Positions 41,931-50,338 of a stretch of DNA of 64,000 nucleotides are shown piece by piece. The position numbers were made by a program, and so were the translations under genes. Source of the stretch: Rhodocyclales bacterium. GTDB lineage: Bacteria > Pseudomonadota > Gammaproteobacteria > Burkholderiales > Rhodocyclaceae. The stretch spans positions 1 through 64,000 of the forward strand of contig JAQGMG010000004.1 in assembly GCA_028292485.1 (NCBI GenBank). Direction: 5' to 3'. Each line of letters begins with the position of its first letter. Within the stretch, counting starts at the first letter, position 1. The notes beneath the pieces were generated by a model. The model saw nothing but the letters and a program-made list of their open reading frames with translations. It searched no databases and was not told the DNA's origin.

Positions 41931-42980
41931 ATGTCCAATATGTTGCCTGGCGGGCTGCAAGTCTGTGCCCTGCAAGACAGTGATCGCCCGCGATGGGACG
42001 CATTCGTGCGGGCGTGTCCGCAAGCCAGCTTTTTTCATCTGTCGGCCTGGCGCGATCTGATCAGCCAGGTCTGGCGTCACAAGTGCTACTTCGTCTATGC
42101 GCAACGTGGCGAAGAAATCGTAGCCGTATTGCCGCTGGCCGAGATCAAGAGCCGGCTGTTTGGCCACTCACTGAGTTCCCTGCCTTTTGCCGTTTATGGC
42201 GGCATTGCGGGTGACGACGCAGAGGCGCGCGCTGCGCTGGAGAAGTATGCCGATGAGCTGGCGCGCGAATTGGGCGTCACACATCTTGAATATCGCAATG
42301 TATTGCCGGCGCATCCCGAGTGGCCGAATCAGGACCTGTACGTTGCGTTCCGCAAGACGCTCGAACCCGATGACGAAGCGAACATGCAGGCCATCCCGCG
42401 CAAGCAGCGCGCGATGGTGCGCAAGGGCATCAAGAATGAATTGCAAGCCCACATCGATCCGGACGTGAATCGCTTCTTTGCCGTGTATGCCGACAACGTC
42501 AAACGGCATGGTACGCCAGCCATGTCAAAGCGCTGGTTCAAGGCGCTGTTCGATACCTTCGGCGACGACTGCGAAGTGCTGACAGTCACCGACACGCAGG
42601 GCAAGCCGCTATCAAGCGTGATGAGCTTCTACTTCCGCGACGAGATCCTGCCCTACTATGCCGGTGACATGACGGCAGCGCGCGATCTGGCGGCCAATGA
42701 TTTCAAGTATTGGGAATTGATGCGCCGCGCGGTCGTGCGTGGTTGCAGGATTTTCGACTATGGGCGCAGCAAGGTCGGCACCGGCCCATACAGTTTCAAG
42801 AAGAACTGGGGCTTCGAGCCGACACCTTTGGCGTATGAATACGTGCTCTACAAATGCGACAGCGTGCCGCAGAACAACCCGATGAATCCCAAGTATCGCG
42901 CCTTCATCGCCATGTGGCAGCGCCTGCCGCTGGTGGTGGCGAATACGCTGGGCCCACATATTGTGCGTAATCTTGGATGA
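41931..42980 (+). CDS. FemAB family XrtA/PEP-CTERM system-associated protein
   Basis: The 349-aa product is a double-GNAT FemAB-like protein: WDAFVRACPQASFFHLSAWRDLI, IAVLPLAEIKSRLFGHSLSSLPFAVYGG, and the C-terminal GCRIFDYGRSKVGTGPYSFKKNWGFEP. The family (TIGR03019 type) occurs in XrtA loci. FemAB proteins transfer amino acids from aminoacyl-tRNA onto peptidoglycan, but this subgroup may modify polysaccharide. It overlaps the next gene by 4 nt. Confidence 0.93.
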   Translation: MSNMLPGGLQVCALQDSDRPRWDAFVRACPQASFFHLSAWRDLISQVWRHKCYFVYAQRGEEIVAVLPLAEIKSRLFGHSLSSLPFAVYGGIAGDDAEARAALEKYADELARELGVTHLEYRNVLPAHPEWPNQDLYVAFRKTLEPDDEANMQAIPRKQRAMVRKGIKNELQAHIDPDVNRFFAVYADNVKRHGTPAMSKRWFKALFDTFGDDCEVLTVTDTQGKPLSSVMSFYFRDEILPYYAGDMTAARDLAANDFKYWELMRRAVVRGCRIFDYGRSKVGTGPYSFKKNWGFEPTPLAYEYVLYKCDSVPQNNPMNPKYRAFIAMWQRLPLVVANTLGPHIVRNLG

Positions 42981-44242
42981 GCAGCGTGCAAGAGACCAAC
43001 GGGATCAGCGCCAAGGGTAGCGACAACCGGCCGCATCTGCTCTACCTCGTGCATCGCATTCCTTTTCCGCCCAACAAGGGCGACAAGGTGCGCTCGTACC
43101 ATCTGCTCAAATTCCTGGCGCAGCATTACCGCGTGCACCTTGGCACCTTTGTCGACTACGCGGACGACTGGCAGTACGTGCCCGCATTGAATGAATTCTG
43201 CGAATCGGTGTGTGCCGAACGCATTCAGCCGCTGATGGCGCGTGCACTGTCGCTGCGTGGGCTGGTCAGTGGTGAAGCGCTGAGCTTGCCGTTCTATCGC
43301 AATCGTCGCATGGCGCGTTGGATTCGTGAGACGCTCAACAAGCAGCGCATCGTGCGCGCGGTCGTGTTCAGCTCGCCAATGGCGCAGTACCTGGAGGGCG
43401 AGATCGCTGCGCGCAGCGTCGTTGATTTCGTGGATGTGGATTCCGCGAAATGGACGCGTTATGCCGAAGACCGCAGCGGTGCCATGGCCTGGCTGTATCG
43501 CCGCGAGGGCGAGCGACTGGCTGCTTTCGAGCGTAGCGTTGCGCGGCGCGCAGCAGCCAGCGTACTGGTGTCGGAAGCGGAGGCGGCGCTGTTTCACAAG
43601 GTCGCGCCGGAATCGATATCGGACATTCATGCGATCGGCAACGGCGTCAATGCCGAGCTGTTTTCACCGCAGCATGTCTTGGAGTCGCCTTACGCTAAAG
43701 ACGAGCTACCGGTGGTGTTTACGGGGGCGATGGACTACTGGCCGAACATCGATGCCGTGTGCGCCTTTGCCGATGAAGTGTGGCCCGGTATCCTTGCGCG
43801 GTGGCCCGCGGCGCGCTTCTACATCGTCGGCATGAATCCCTCGGAAGCGGTGCTGGCACTGGCGCAGCGCGCAGGCATCAGCGTGACCGGTACGGTGCCG
43901 GATGTACGCCCGTGGTTGCGTCACGCGCGTGTCGTGGTAGCGCCTTTGCGTGTGGCGCGCGGCGTGCAGAACAAGATTCTCGAAGCCATGGCAATGGGGC
44001 GGCCGGTAGTCGCTTCGGCGACGTGCGCCGTTGGCATCAAGGCACGCCATGATGAGGAACTCGTGGTGGCGGATAGCGCAGAAGAGTGGTCTGCTGCGGT
44101 GACATCATTGCTGGCAGATGGAATGCGGGCGGAGCAGGTGGGGCAGCGTGCGCGCGAACGCATCCTTGCCGATTACAGCTGGGAGGCGCATTTGCAGCAG
44201 TTCAAGGTTTTGATCGAAGCAGGCTGTGCGAGAGCAGTTTGA
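42977..44242 (+). CDS. TIGR03087-type glycosyltransferase, XrtA system
   Basis: The 421-aa product is a GT4/GT-B glycosyltransferase. The N-domain begins LLYLVHRIPFPPNKGDKVRSYHLLKFL, the hallmark of the TIGR03087 family, and the C-domain has VVFTGAMDYWPNIDAV, FYIVGMNPSEAVLAL and VVAPLRVARGVQNKILEAMAMGRPVVAS. It should add a sugar to the lipid-linked exopolysaccharide unit. The start overlaps femAB (ATGA). A repeat element separates it from the exosortase gene. Confidence 0.95.
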   Translation: MSSVQETNGISAKGSDNRPHLLYLVHRIPFPPNKGDKVRSYHLLKFLAQHYRVHLGTFVDYADDWQYVPALNEFCESVCAERIQPLMARALSLRGLVSGEALSLPFYRNRRMARWIRETLNKQRIVRAVVFSSPMAQYLEGEIAARSVVDFVDVDSAKWTRYAEDRSGAMAWLYRREGERLAAFERSVARRAAASVLVSEAEAALFHKVAPESISDIHAIGNGVNAELFSPQHVLESPYAKDELPVVFTGAMDYWPNIDAVCAFADEVWPGILARWPAARFYIVGMNPSEAVLALAQRAGISVTGTVPDVRPWLRHARVVVAPLRVARGVQNKILEAMAMGRPVVASATCAVGIKARHDEELVVADSAEEWSAAVTSLLADGMRAEQVGQRARERILADYSWEAHLQQFKVLIEAGCARAV

Positions 44243-44259
44243 GGCAATACAGGCGAACA

Positions 44260-44347
44260 CGTCATTCCCGCGGAAGCGGGAATCCGCCTCACTGCACGAG
44301 GTCGATTTGTCAGTTTGAAGTGGATTCCCGCTTTCGCGGGAATGACG
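44260..44347. repeat. Palindromic repeat, copy B (TCATTCCCGC family)
   Basis: CGTCATTCCCGCGGAAGCGG at the left and TTCCCGCTTTCGCGGGAATG at the right form two linked hairpins. It is the same element as at 32615..32694. It sits in the 158-bp gap between the TIGR03087-type gene and xrtA inside the operon, so it could weaken read-through or stabilise upstream mRNA. Confidence 0.9.
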
Positions 44348-44400
44348 GGAAAAATTTTGCCAGAAACGAAACGCGGTGATGGCGTGCACAGGACAATGAC

Positions 44401-45966
44401 ATGAATGAGGCAATGTTGAGGGACACCGGCAGCAGCAGACTTCAGCCGCTTTGGGCCGCTGGCATTGCGGCCCTGATGGTGCTGGTCGTGCTGACGGTTT
44501 TTCGCCAGACGACACTGGACATGTACGGCATCTGGATGCGCTCGGGTACGTTTACGCACTGTCTGCTGGTGCTGCCGATTTCGATCTGGCTGCTGTGGGA
44601 GCGCCGCGCATCCCTGCAGCGCGTGGGCTTTGCGCCCGCAGCGTTGCCACTGCTGTTTCTGGCAGCGGCAGGCGTCTTGTGGGTGATGGGCGAAGCGGTC
44701 AGTGCTGCGGTGGTGTCGCACTTTGCCCTGGCCTTCATGCTGATCGCGGTTGTGTGGCTGGTATGGGGCAACCGCGCTGCAAAGCTGGCGATGTTCCCGC
44801 TGGCCTTCGTGTTGTTCGCCGTGCCATTCGGTGAATTCCTCACGCCGACCCTGATGCAGTACACGGCCAAGTTTACGGTGATTCTCGTGCGAGCTTCGGG
44901 TGTGCCGGTGTACCAGGAGGGCATGAGTTTCGTGATCCCGAGCGGGCGCTGGTCGGTGGTGGAAGCTTGTAGCGGCATTCGTTACCTGATTGCCTCACTG
45001 ATGGTCGGCGTGCTGTTCGCCTATCTCAACTACCGTTCGGCCAAACGTCGCGCCTATTTCGTGCTGGCCGCGTTGATCGTGCCGCTGATTGCCAACTGGC
45101 TGCGCGCCTACATGATTGTCATGCTCGGTCACCTGAGCGGTAATCAGCTCGCCGTCGGCGCCGACCACCTGGTTTATGGCTGGGTGTTTTTTGGTCTTGT
45201 CATCGGCGTGCTGTTCTGGGTCGGGTCGAGATGGCGCGAGGACGATGCTCCGCTGCCAGCGGTCAGCGAGATGCCAGCGCCCCAAGGCTCGGGCATCAAT
45301 TTGCGTACGGCCGTCCTGCTTGCTTTGGCGCTGCTAACCATTGCGCTGCCGCGGCCAGTCCTGAGCTGGCTGACGAATCTGCCAGCTGCACCTGATTACA
45401 GAGTCCCGGCGATACAGCCTGCCGCGGGCTGGTCGACAGCCGTGATGAACGAGGCGGGCTGGCGTGCCTTGTTCGAAGGCCAACGGGCCTCCTCCGTGCA
45501 GGTATTCAAACGTGGTACGGAAACCGTGGTTGTGCAGATTGCATATTTCGCCAACCAGTCGCCTGGTCATGAGTTGATCCAGTTTGCCAATCGGCTGGTC
45601 GACAGTCAGGATTCGCTGTGGGGCGTGATCACTGAGAGCAATGTTGCATTGCCGACAGCACAAGCAAGCTCGACGCAATTCCAGCAGGCTGAAATCGGTG
45701 GTGAAGGCGGTCGCTTGCTGGCATTGCGCACCAATTGGCTGGGTGAATCTTCAGCGACAAGTTCCGATCGATCGGCCAAGCTTGATTTGCTCAAATCACG
45801 CCTGCTGCGTCAGTCGGACGATTCGGCAGGTGTAGTGATCTGGACTCCACTCAATTCATCGCGTGCTGGCGCGGAGCAGACGCTGGCGTCTTTCGTGCAC
45901 GATAATTGGGCGGCCATCCAGGGCGCTTTGCAGCACACTGCCCAGCGTGAGACGAACCGGAAGTGA
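44401..45966 (+). CDS. xrtA: Exosortase A fused to EpsI domain
   Basis: The 521-aa product joins a polytopic exosortase (about 1-290, eight or so membrane segments) to a C-terminal periplasmic EpsI domain (about 310-520). The catalytic residues are present: Cys190 in VEACSGIRY, Arg235 in ANWLRAYMIV and His256 in GADHLVYGWVFF. Exosortase A cleaves PEP-CTERM proteins at the membrane and is thought to join them to a surface anchor. The XrtA-EpsI fusion is a known arrangement. It starts at ATG 44401, downstream of the repeat. Confidence 0.96.
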   Translation: MNEAMLRDTGSSRLQPLWAAGIAALMVLVVLTVFRQTTLDMYGIWMRSGTFTHCLLVLPISIWLLWERRASLQRVGFAPAALPLLFLAAAGVLWVMGEAVSAAVVSHFALAFMLIAVVWLVWGNRAAKLAMFPLAFVLFAVPFGEFLTPTLMQYTAKFTVILVRASGVPVYQEGMSFVIPSGRWSVVEACSGIRYLIASLMVGVLFAYLNYRSAKRRAYFVLAALIVPLIANWLRAYMIVMLGHLSGNQLAVGADHLVYGWVFFGLVIGVLFWVGSRWREDDAPLPAVSEMPAPQGSGINLRTAVLLALALLTIALPRPVLSWLTNLPAAPDYRVPAIQPAAGWSTAVMNEAGWRALFEGQRASSVQVFKRGTETVVVQIAYFANQSPGHELIQFANRLVDSQDSLWGVITESNVALPTAQASSTQFQQAEIGGEGGRLLALRTNWLGESSATSSDRSAKLDLLKSRLLRQSDDSAGVVIWTPLNSSRAGAEQTLASFVHDNWAAIQGALQHTAQRETNRK

Positions 45967-45975
45967 AAAAATAAC

Positions 45976-47862
45976 ATGTGCGGCATTGCGGGGATTTTTG
46001 ATCTGAAGGGGCGGCGCGAGCCGGATCGGGCGCTGGTCGAGCGCATGAACGCGATCCAGTTCCATCGCGGGCCCGATGAAGCGGGCCTGCATGTCGAGCC
46101 CGGTGTCGCGCTGGCTCACCGTCGCCTGTCGATCATCGATCTGGCAACCGGCCAGCAGCCCTTGTTCAACGAAGATAAATCGGTCGTTGTCGTCTTCAAT
46201 GGCGAGATCTACAACTATCAGGAACTGATTCCCGAGCTGCAGGCCGCAGGGCATGTATTCCATACGCGTAGCGATACCGAAGTCATCGTGCATGCCTGGG
46301 AGCAGTGGGGCGAGGCCTGCGTCGATCGCTTCCGCGGCATGTTCGCCTTCGCCTTGTGGGATCGCAATCGCGAAACCTTTTTCCTCGCGCGCGACCGTCT
46401 CGGCGTCAAGCCGATGTTCTATGCCGAGCTGGCCGATGGCTGGCTGGCTTTCGGCTCGGAACTCAAGACGCTGACGCAATGCGCCGGTCTGGATCGACGC
46501 ATCGATCCGCATGCGGTCGAAGAGTATTTCGCGCTTGGCTACGTGCCCGACCCACGCTGCATTTATCGCGGTGCGCGCAAGCTGCCCGCTGCACACCTGA
46601 TGACGATCCGCCGTGGCCAACCATTGCCGCAGCCGCGCCGTTACTGGGACGTGCGCTTTGAGGCCAATGAAACGGTCGGCGTGCGCGAGGCGAGCGAGGA
46701 GCTCAATGCGCGTCTGCGCGAGTCGGTCAGGCTGCGCATGATTGCAGATGTTCCGCTCGGGGCATTCCTTTCCGGTGGCGTGGATTCGAGCGCAGTGGTG
46801 GCCCACATGGCGGGCTTGTCCGACGCGCCGGTGAATACCTGCTCGATTGCCTTTGACGATCCGGCTTTCAACGAATCGGCATTTGCCCAGCAGGTGGCTG
46901 ATCGTTACAAGACCAGGCACTTCGTCGACACCGTTACGAGCGATGACTACGGCCTCATCGACACGCTCGCGCAACTCTACGACGAGCCTTATGCCGATAG
47001 CTCGGCGATCCCGACCTACCGTGTTTGTCAGCTGGCACGTCGCCATGTGACGGTTGCGCTTTCCGGTGATGGCGGCGATGAAGTGTTCGGCGGCTACCGA
47101 CGCTATCGCCTGCACATGATGGAAGAGCGCGCACGCTCGGCACTGCCGCTATGGCTGCGCGGGCCGCTGTTCGGCGCTATGGCGCGCCTGTATCCGAAAG
47201 CCGACTGGGCGCCGCGCATGTTCCGCGCGAAGACGACCTTCCAGGGCATCGCGCGTGATTCGGTAGCGGCGTATTTTCATAGCATGTCGGTATTGCGAGA
47301 TGACGAACGCAATCAGCTGTACAGCGAGAGCCTGCGTGCGCAGCTGGGTGGTTATCACGCGCAGGATGTATTCCGCGAGCATGCGGCCAACGCACAGACC
47401 GACGACCCGCTATCGCTGATCCAGTACATCGACATGAACACGTGGCTGGTCGGCGACATCAATACCAAGGTCGATCGTGCCTCCATGGCGCATGCGCTCG
47501 AAGTGCGCGAACCCTTGCTCGATCACAAGCTGATCGAATGGGCTGCAACCTTGCCGTCGGCGATGCGCGTCAAAGGGCAGGAGGGCAAATACCTGCTCAA
47601 GAAGGCGTCGGAATCGCTGCTGCCGAACGATATTCTCTACCGCCCGAAAATGGGCTTCTCGGTGCCGCTGTCGCGCTGGTTCCGCGGCCCCTTGCGCGAG
47701 CGCGTACGCAGTGCACTGACCGGCGAGCGTCTGCTCGACACGGGCTTCTTCGATCACAGCTACCTCCGCAATATGGTCGATTCGCACGAGTCCGGCCTGC
47801 GCGACTACAGCGCGCCGATCTGGTCTTTGCTGATGTTCGACGCGTTTCTTGGATTGCAGTGA
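45976..47862 (+). CDS. XrtA system amidotransferase (asparagine synthase-like)
   Basis: The 628-aa product is a glutamine-hydrolysing amidotransferase. Cys2 in MCGIAGIFDL is the N-terminal nucleophile, with HRRLSIIDLATGQQP and FNGEIYNYQEL in the glutaminase domain. FLSGGVDSSAVVAHMAG is the ATP-pyrophosphatase loop, followed by VALSGDGGDEVFGGYRRYR. This agrees with the TIGR03108 type of exosortase A loci and probably amidates a sugar acid or other component of the surface polymer, not free aspartate. The stop overlaps a GTG start of the next gene. Confidence 0.95.
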   Translation: MCGIAGIFDLKGRREPDRALVERMNAIQFHRGPDEAGLHVEPGVALAHRRLSIIDLATGQQPLFNEDKSVVVVFNGEIYNYQELIPELQAAGHVFHTRSDTEVIVHAWEQWGEACVDRFRGMFAFALWDRNRETFFLARDRLGVKPMFYAELADGWLAFGSELKTLTQCAGLDRRIDPHAVEEYFALGYVPDPRCIYRGARKLPAAHLMTIRRGQPLPQPRRYWDVRFEANETVGVREASEELNARLRESVRLRMIADVPLGAFLSGGVDSSAVVAHMAGLSDAPVNTCSIAFDDPAFNESAFAQQVADRYKTRHFVDTVTSDDYGLIDTLAQLYDEPYADSSAIPTYRVCQLARRHVTVALSGDGGDEVFGGYRRYRLHMMEERARSALPLWLRGPLFGAMARLYPKADWAPRMFRAKTTFQGIARDSVAAYFHSMSVLRDDERNQLYSESLRAQLGGYHAQDVFREHAANAQTDDPLSLIQYIDMNTWLVGDINTKVDRASMAHALEVREPLLDHKLIEWAATLPSAMRVKGQEGKYLLKKASESLLPNDILYRPKMGFSVPLSRWFRGPLRERVRSALTGERLLDTGFFDHSYLRNMVDSHESGLRDYSAPIWSLLMFDAFLGLQ

Positions 47863-49169
47863 GCGACCCGCTGGCAAGCAATTCCGATCTCCCCTCGCCC
47901 CTTGCGGGAGAGGGGCTGGGGGAGAGGGGGGACGGTCGTGACGCTCCCCCTCACCCGGCCCTGCGGGCCACCCTCTCCCGCGAGGGACGAGGGGCGTTGC
48001 AGCGCAAGCTCGTTGCGCACGTGGTGTATAGCTTCAAGGCAGGCGGCCTCGAAAATGTCATCGTGCAGCTCATCAACAAGCTGCCCGCGGATCGTTTCAG
48101 ACACGTGGTAATCGCGCTGACAGAATGCAGCGAAGAATTCGCCCAACGTGTCGCGCACAAGGATGTGCAATTCATCTCGCTGCGCAAACCGCCGGGCCAG
48201 ATTTTCGGCATGTACCCACGGCTGTGGCGGCTGTTTCGTCAGTTGCGCCCGGACGTCCTGCACACCTGCAATCTTGCTGCGCTGGAAGTCACGCCCGTGG
48301 CCTGGGCGGCCGGTGTGAAGCGGCGCGTGCATGTCGAACATGGCTGGGTCGTCGCCGACCCGCATGGATCGAACAAACGCTACCGGCTGATGCGGCGTTT
48401 CTATCGGCCGTTCGTGACGCAATTCGTGGCAGTGTCGCGGCAATTACGTGACTATCTGTGCGGCCCGATAGGCATTTCGCCGTCCCGCATAGCACTGGTG
48501 TCGAATGGCGTGGATACAGACAGCTTCCATCCTGTCGTCGCGGGAGAAGGCAAGCCGGCTGGCTGGCCATTCGATGAGGATGCATGGGTAGTGGGCACCG
48601 TCGGGCGGCTTGATCCGGTGAAGAACCAGGCCCTGCTTGTCGAGGCTTGCGCCCGGCTGGTCGCGCAGGACGACGAGGCCAAGCGACGCCTGCGTCTGCT
48701 GATCGTTGGCGAAGGCGAAGAGCGCGCTGCATTGAGCCGCCAGCTTGATGAAACAGGCATGGCTGACCGGTTCTGGTTGCCGGGTAGCCGCAGCGATGTG
48801 GCCGAGCTGTTGCGTGCGATGAATTGTTTTGTATTGCCATCGATTGCAGAAGGCACTTCGTGCACTTTGCAGGAGGCCATGGCGAGCGGTTTGACCATCA
48901 TTGCCACGGAGGTCGGGGGCAATCCCGATGTACTGGGAAATGGAGATGAAAATGGCCGTAGAACTTGCGGCGTACTGGTACCTTCGGGCGACCAGGAGCG
49001 ATTGACGCAGGCCTTGTCGCGCTGCCTGCATGGCGATGCGGGCGTCGCAGCCTTACCGGAGATTGCGCGTGCCGAAGCACTTGCGCATCATTCGCTGGCC
49101 GCCATGGTGAATGCATACGAAAACCTGTTCGATCCGCGCACTGAAGATGAGCCGGAGCGGGCTTCATGA
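47859..49169 (+). CDS. TIGR03088-type glycosyltransferase, XrtA system, with repeat-encoded N-terminus
   Basis: The product is up to 436 aa. The core begins LVAHVVYSFKAGGLENVIVQL, the TIGR03088-type signature, and continues as a GT4 enzyme with VVGTVGRLDPVKNQALLVEA, LLIVGEGEERAAL, VLPSIAEGTSCTLQEAMASG. The start is unsettled. GTG 47859 overlaps the amidotransferase stop but reads through a palindromic repeat, giving PSPLAGEGLGERGDG as unusual sequence. TTG 47997, after GAGGGACGAGGGG, would give a normal-length enzyme (MQRKLVAHVVYSF). The enzyme should act in exopolysaccharide assembly. The family call is firm, the first 46 residues are not. Confidence 0.92.
   Translation: MSDPLASNSDLPSPLAGEGLGERGDGRDAPPHPALRATLSREGRGALQRKLVAHVVYSFKAGGLENVIVQLINKLPADRFRHVVIALTECSEEFAQRVAHKDVQFISLRKPPGQIFGMYPRLWRLFRQLRPDVLHTCNLAALEVTPVAWAAGVKRRVHVEHGWVVADPHGSNKRYRLMRRFYRPFVTQFVAVSRQLRDYLCGPIGISPSRIALVSNGVDTDSFHPVVAGEGKPAGWPFDEDAWVVGTVGRLDPVKNQALLVEACARLVAQDDEAKRRLRLLIVGEGEERAALSRQLDETGMADRFWLPGSRSDVAELLRAMNCFVLPSIAEGTSCTLQEAMASGLTIIATEVGGNPDVLGNGDENGRRTCGVLVPSGDQERLTQALSRCLHGDAGVAALPEIARAEALAHHSLAAMVNAYENLFDPRTEDEPERAS
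47891..47994. repeat. GC-rich palindromic repeat inside the 5' end of a glycosyltransferase gene
   Basis: CCCTCGCCCCTTGCGGGAGA (from 47892) is complementary, with two mismatches, to TCTCCCGCGAGGGACGAGGG (47974..47993), and inner arms (GGCTGGGGGAGAGG and TCCCCCTCACCCGGCC) also pair. This element class is well known between genes in many proteobacteria. Here it is in frame and open throughout, encoding about 35 residues. Confidence 0.88.
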
Positions 49170-50338
49170 CAAAGACTGCAATGAAGATCATTTATCACCA
49201 TCGCACCCGTGGCGAAGATGCCCAGGGTGTGCACATCAGCGAGTTGCAGACGGCGTGGCGAGCGATGGGGCACGAGCTCGTCGAGGTCAGTCTCGGCAGT
49301 CGCAAGCAGGACGCTCCCGCGCCGAAGCCCGGCGACGCGCGGAAAGGTCATTCCGAAGGGCGCGGCAAGCTCGGCAGCCTCATCTACGAATTCCTGTCTT
49401 TCGGTTACAACATCGTCGGCGCATTTCGCCTGTGGCAAGCGGTGCGCAAGGTCAAGCCTGCATTCATCTACGAGCGTCATTCCATCCACCTGGTCGCTGG
49501 CGCCGTCGTATCAAAATTTACCGGCGTGCCGCTGGTGCTGGAAGTCAATGCGCCGCTCGCCGAGGAGATGTCCAAGCAGAGTGGACTCGTTGCGCAGGGA
49601 TTTGCCGAGGCGCTCGAGCACTGGGTCATTCGCAACGCGACGCGCGTGGTGGTCGTCACCGATGTGCTGCGTCAGTACTACGCGAAGAAGGGTGTCGATG
49701 TCAGCCACTTCGAAGTCATGCACAACGGCGTCGACCCGGCGCGCTTCAATGCACAGGTTTCGCCACTGACTGTGCGCGACCGTCACAATCTGCAAGGGCG
49801 CTGCGTTGTCGGATTTGTCGGCTGGGTACGCCAATGGCATAGACTCGATCTGATGATCGACGCGCTGTCCTCGCTGCCGGATCGCGACAATTTCGCCATG
49901 CTGGTCGTCGGAGATGGCCCCGCTGTGCCCGCATTGCGCGAGCAGGCAGAACGCCTGGGCATGGGTGGCAATATCGTTTTTGCCGGGCCGGTGCGCCACG
50001 CCGACATTCCCGATCATGTTGCTGCCATGGACATCACGGTGCTGCCGAGTATTCCGCCTTACGCGTCGCCGATGAAGCTGTTCGAATACATGGCGCTGGG
50101 CAAGGCCGTGGTGGTGCCGGACCAACCCAATCTGCGCGAGATCGTGCATGACGGTGAGAATGGTCTGTGCTTCCCCGTTGGCGATTACGAAGCTTTCGCC
50201 GCTTGCGTGCTGCGTCTGGCGCAGGACACGGCTTTACGCGCGCGCATGGGACAGGGCGCGTTGCGTACGATCGAGGAGAATGGTCATTTCTGGCGCTGCA
50301 ATGCCGAACGCGTGAATCGTTCGCTGGGGTTGGCATGA
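49166..50338 (+). CDS. Glycosyltransferase family 4 protein
   Basis: The 390-aa product is a GT-B enzyme. The N-domain starts IIYHHRTRGEDAQGVHISELQTAWRAMGHELVEVSLGSR, followed by an unusual Lys/Gly-rich insertion (about 48-65). The C-domain has VVGFVGWVRQWHRLDLMIDAL, MLVVGDGPAVPALREQAE and PSIPPYASPMKLFEYMALGKAVVVPD with the usual Glu near the nucleotide site. It overlaps the genes on both sides by 4 nt (ATGA), so the run of glycosyltransferases is cotranslated. The sugar is unknown. Confidence 0.93.
   Translation: MTKTAMKIIYHHRTRGEDAQGVHISELQTAWRAMGHELVEVSLGSRKQDAPAPKPGDARKGHSEGRGKLGSLIYEFLSFGYNIVGAFRLWQAVRKVKPAFIYERHSIHLVAGAVVSKFTGVPLVLEVNAPLAEEMSKQSGLVAQGFAEALEHWVIRNATRVVVVTDVLRQYYAKKGVDVSHFEVMHNGVDPARFNAQVSPLTVRDRHNLQGRCVVGFVGWVRQWHRLDLMIDALSSLPDRDNFAMLVVGDGPAVPALREQAERLGMGGNIVFAGPVRHADIPDHVAAMDITVLPSIPPYASPMKLFEYMALGKAVVVPDQPNLREIVHDGENGLCFPVGDYEAFAACVLRLAQDTALRARMGQGALRTIEENGHFWRCNAERVNRSLGLA

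Noticed and set aside
32615-44347. CRISPR-like interpretation of the repeated palindromes
   Set aside because: Only two widely separated copies, no spacer array and no cas genes.
47442-47858. Upstream extension of the TIGR03088-type glycosyltransferase frame
   Set aside because: It overlaps the C-terminal part of the amidotransferase gene and has no family sequence. The real start is 47859 or 47997.
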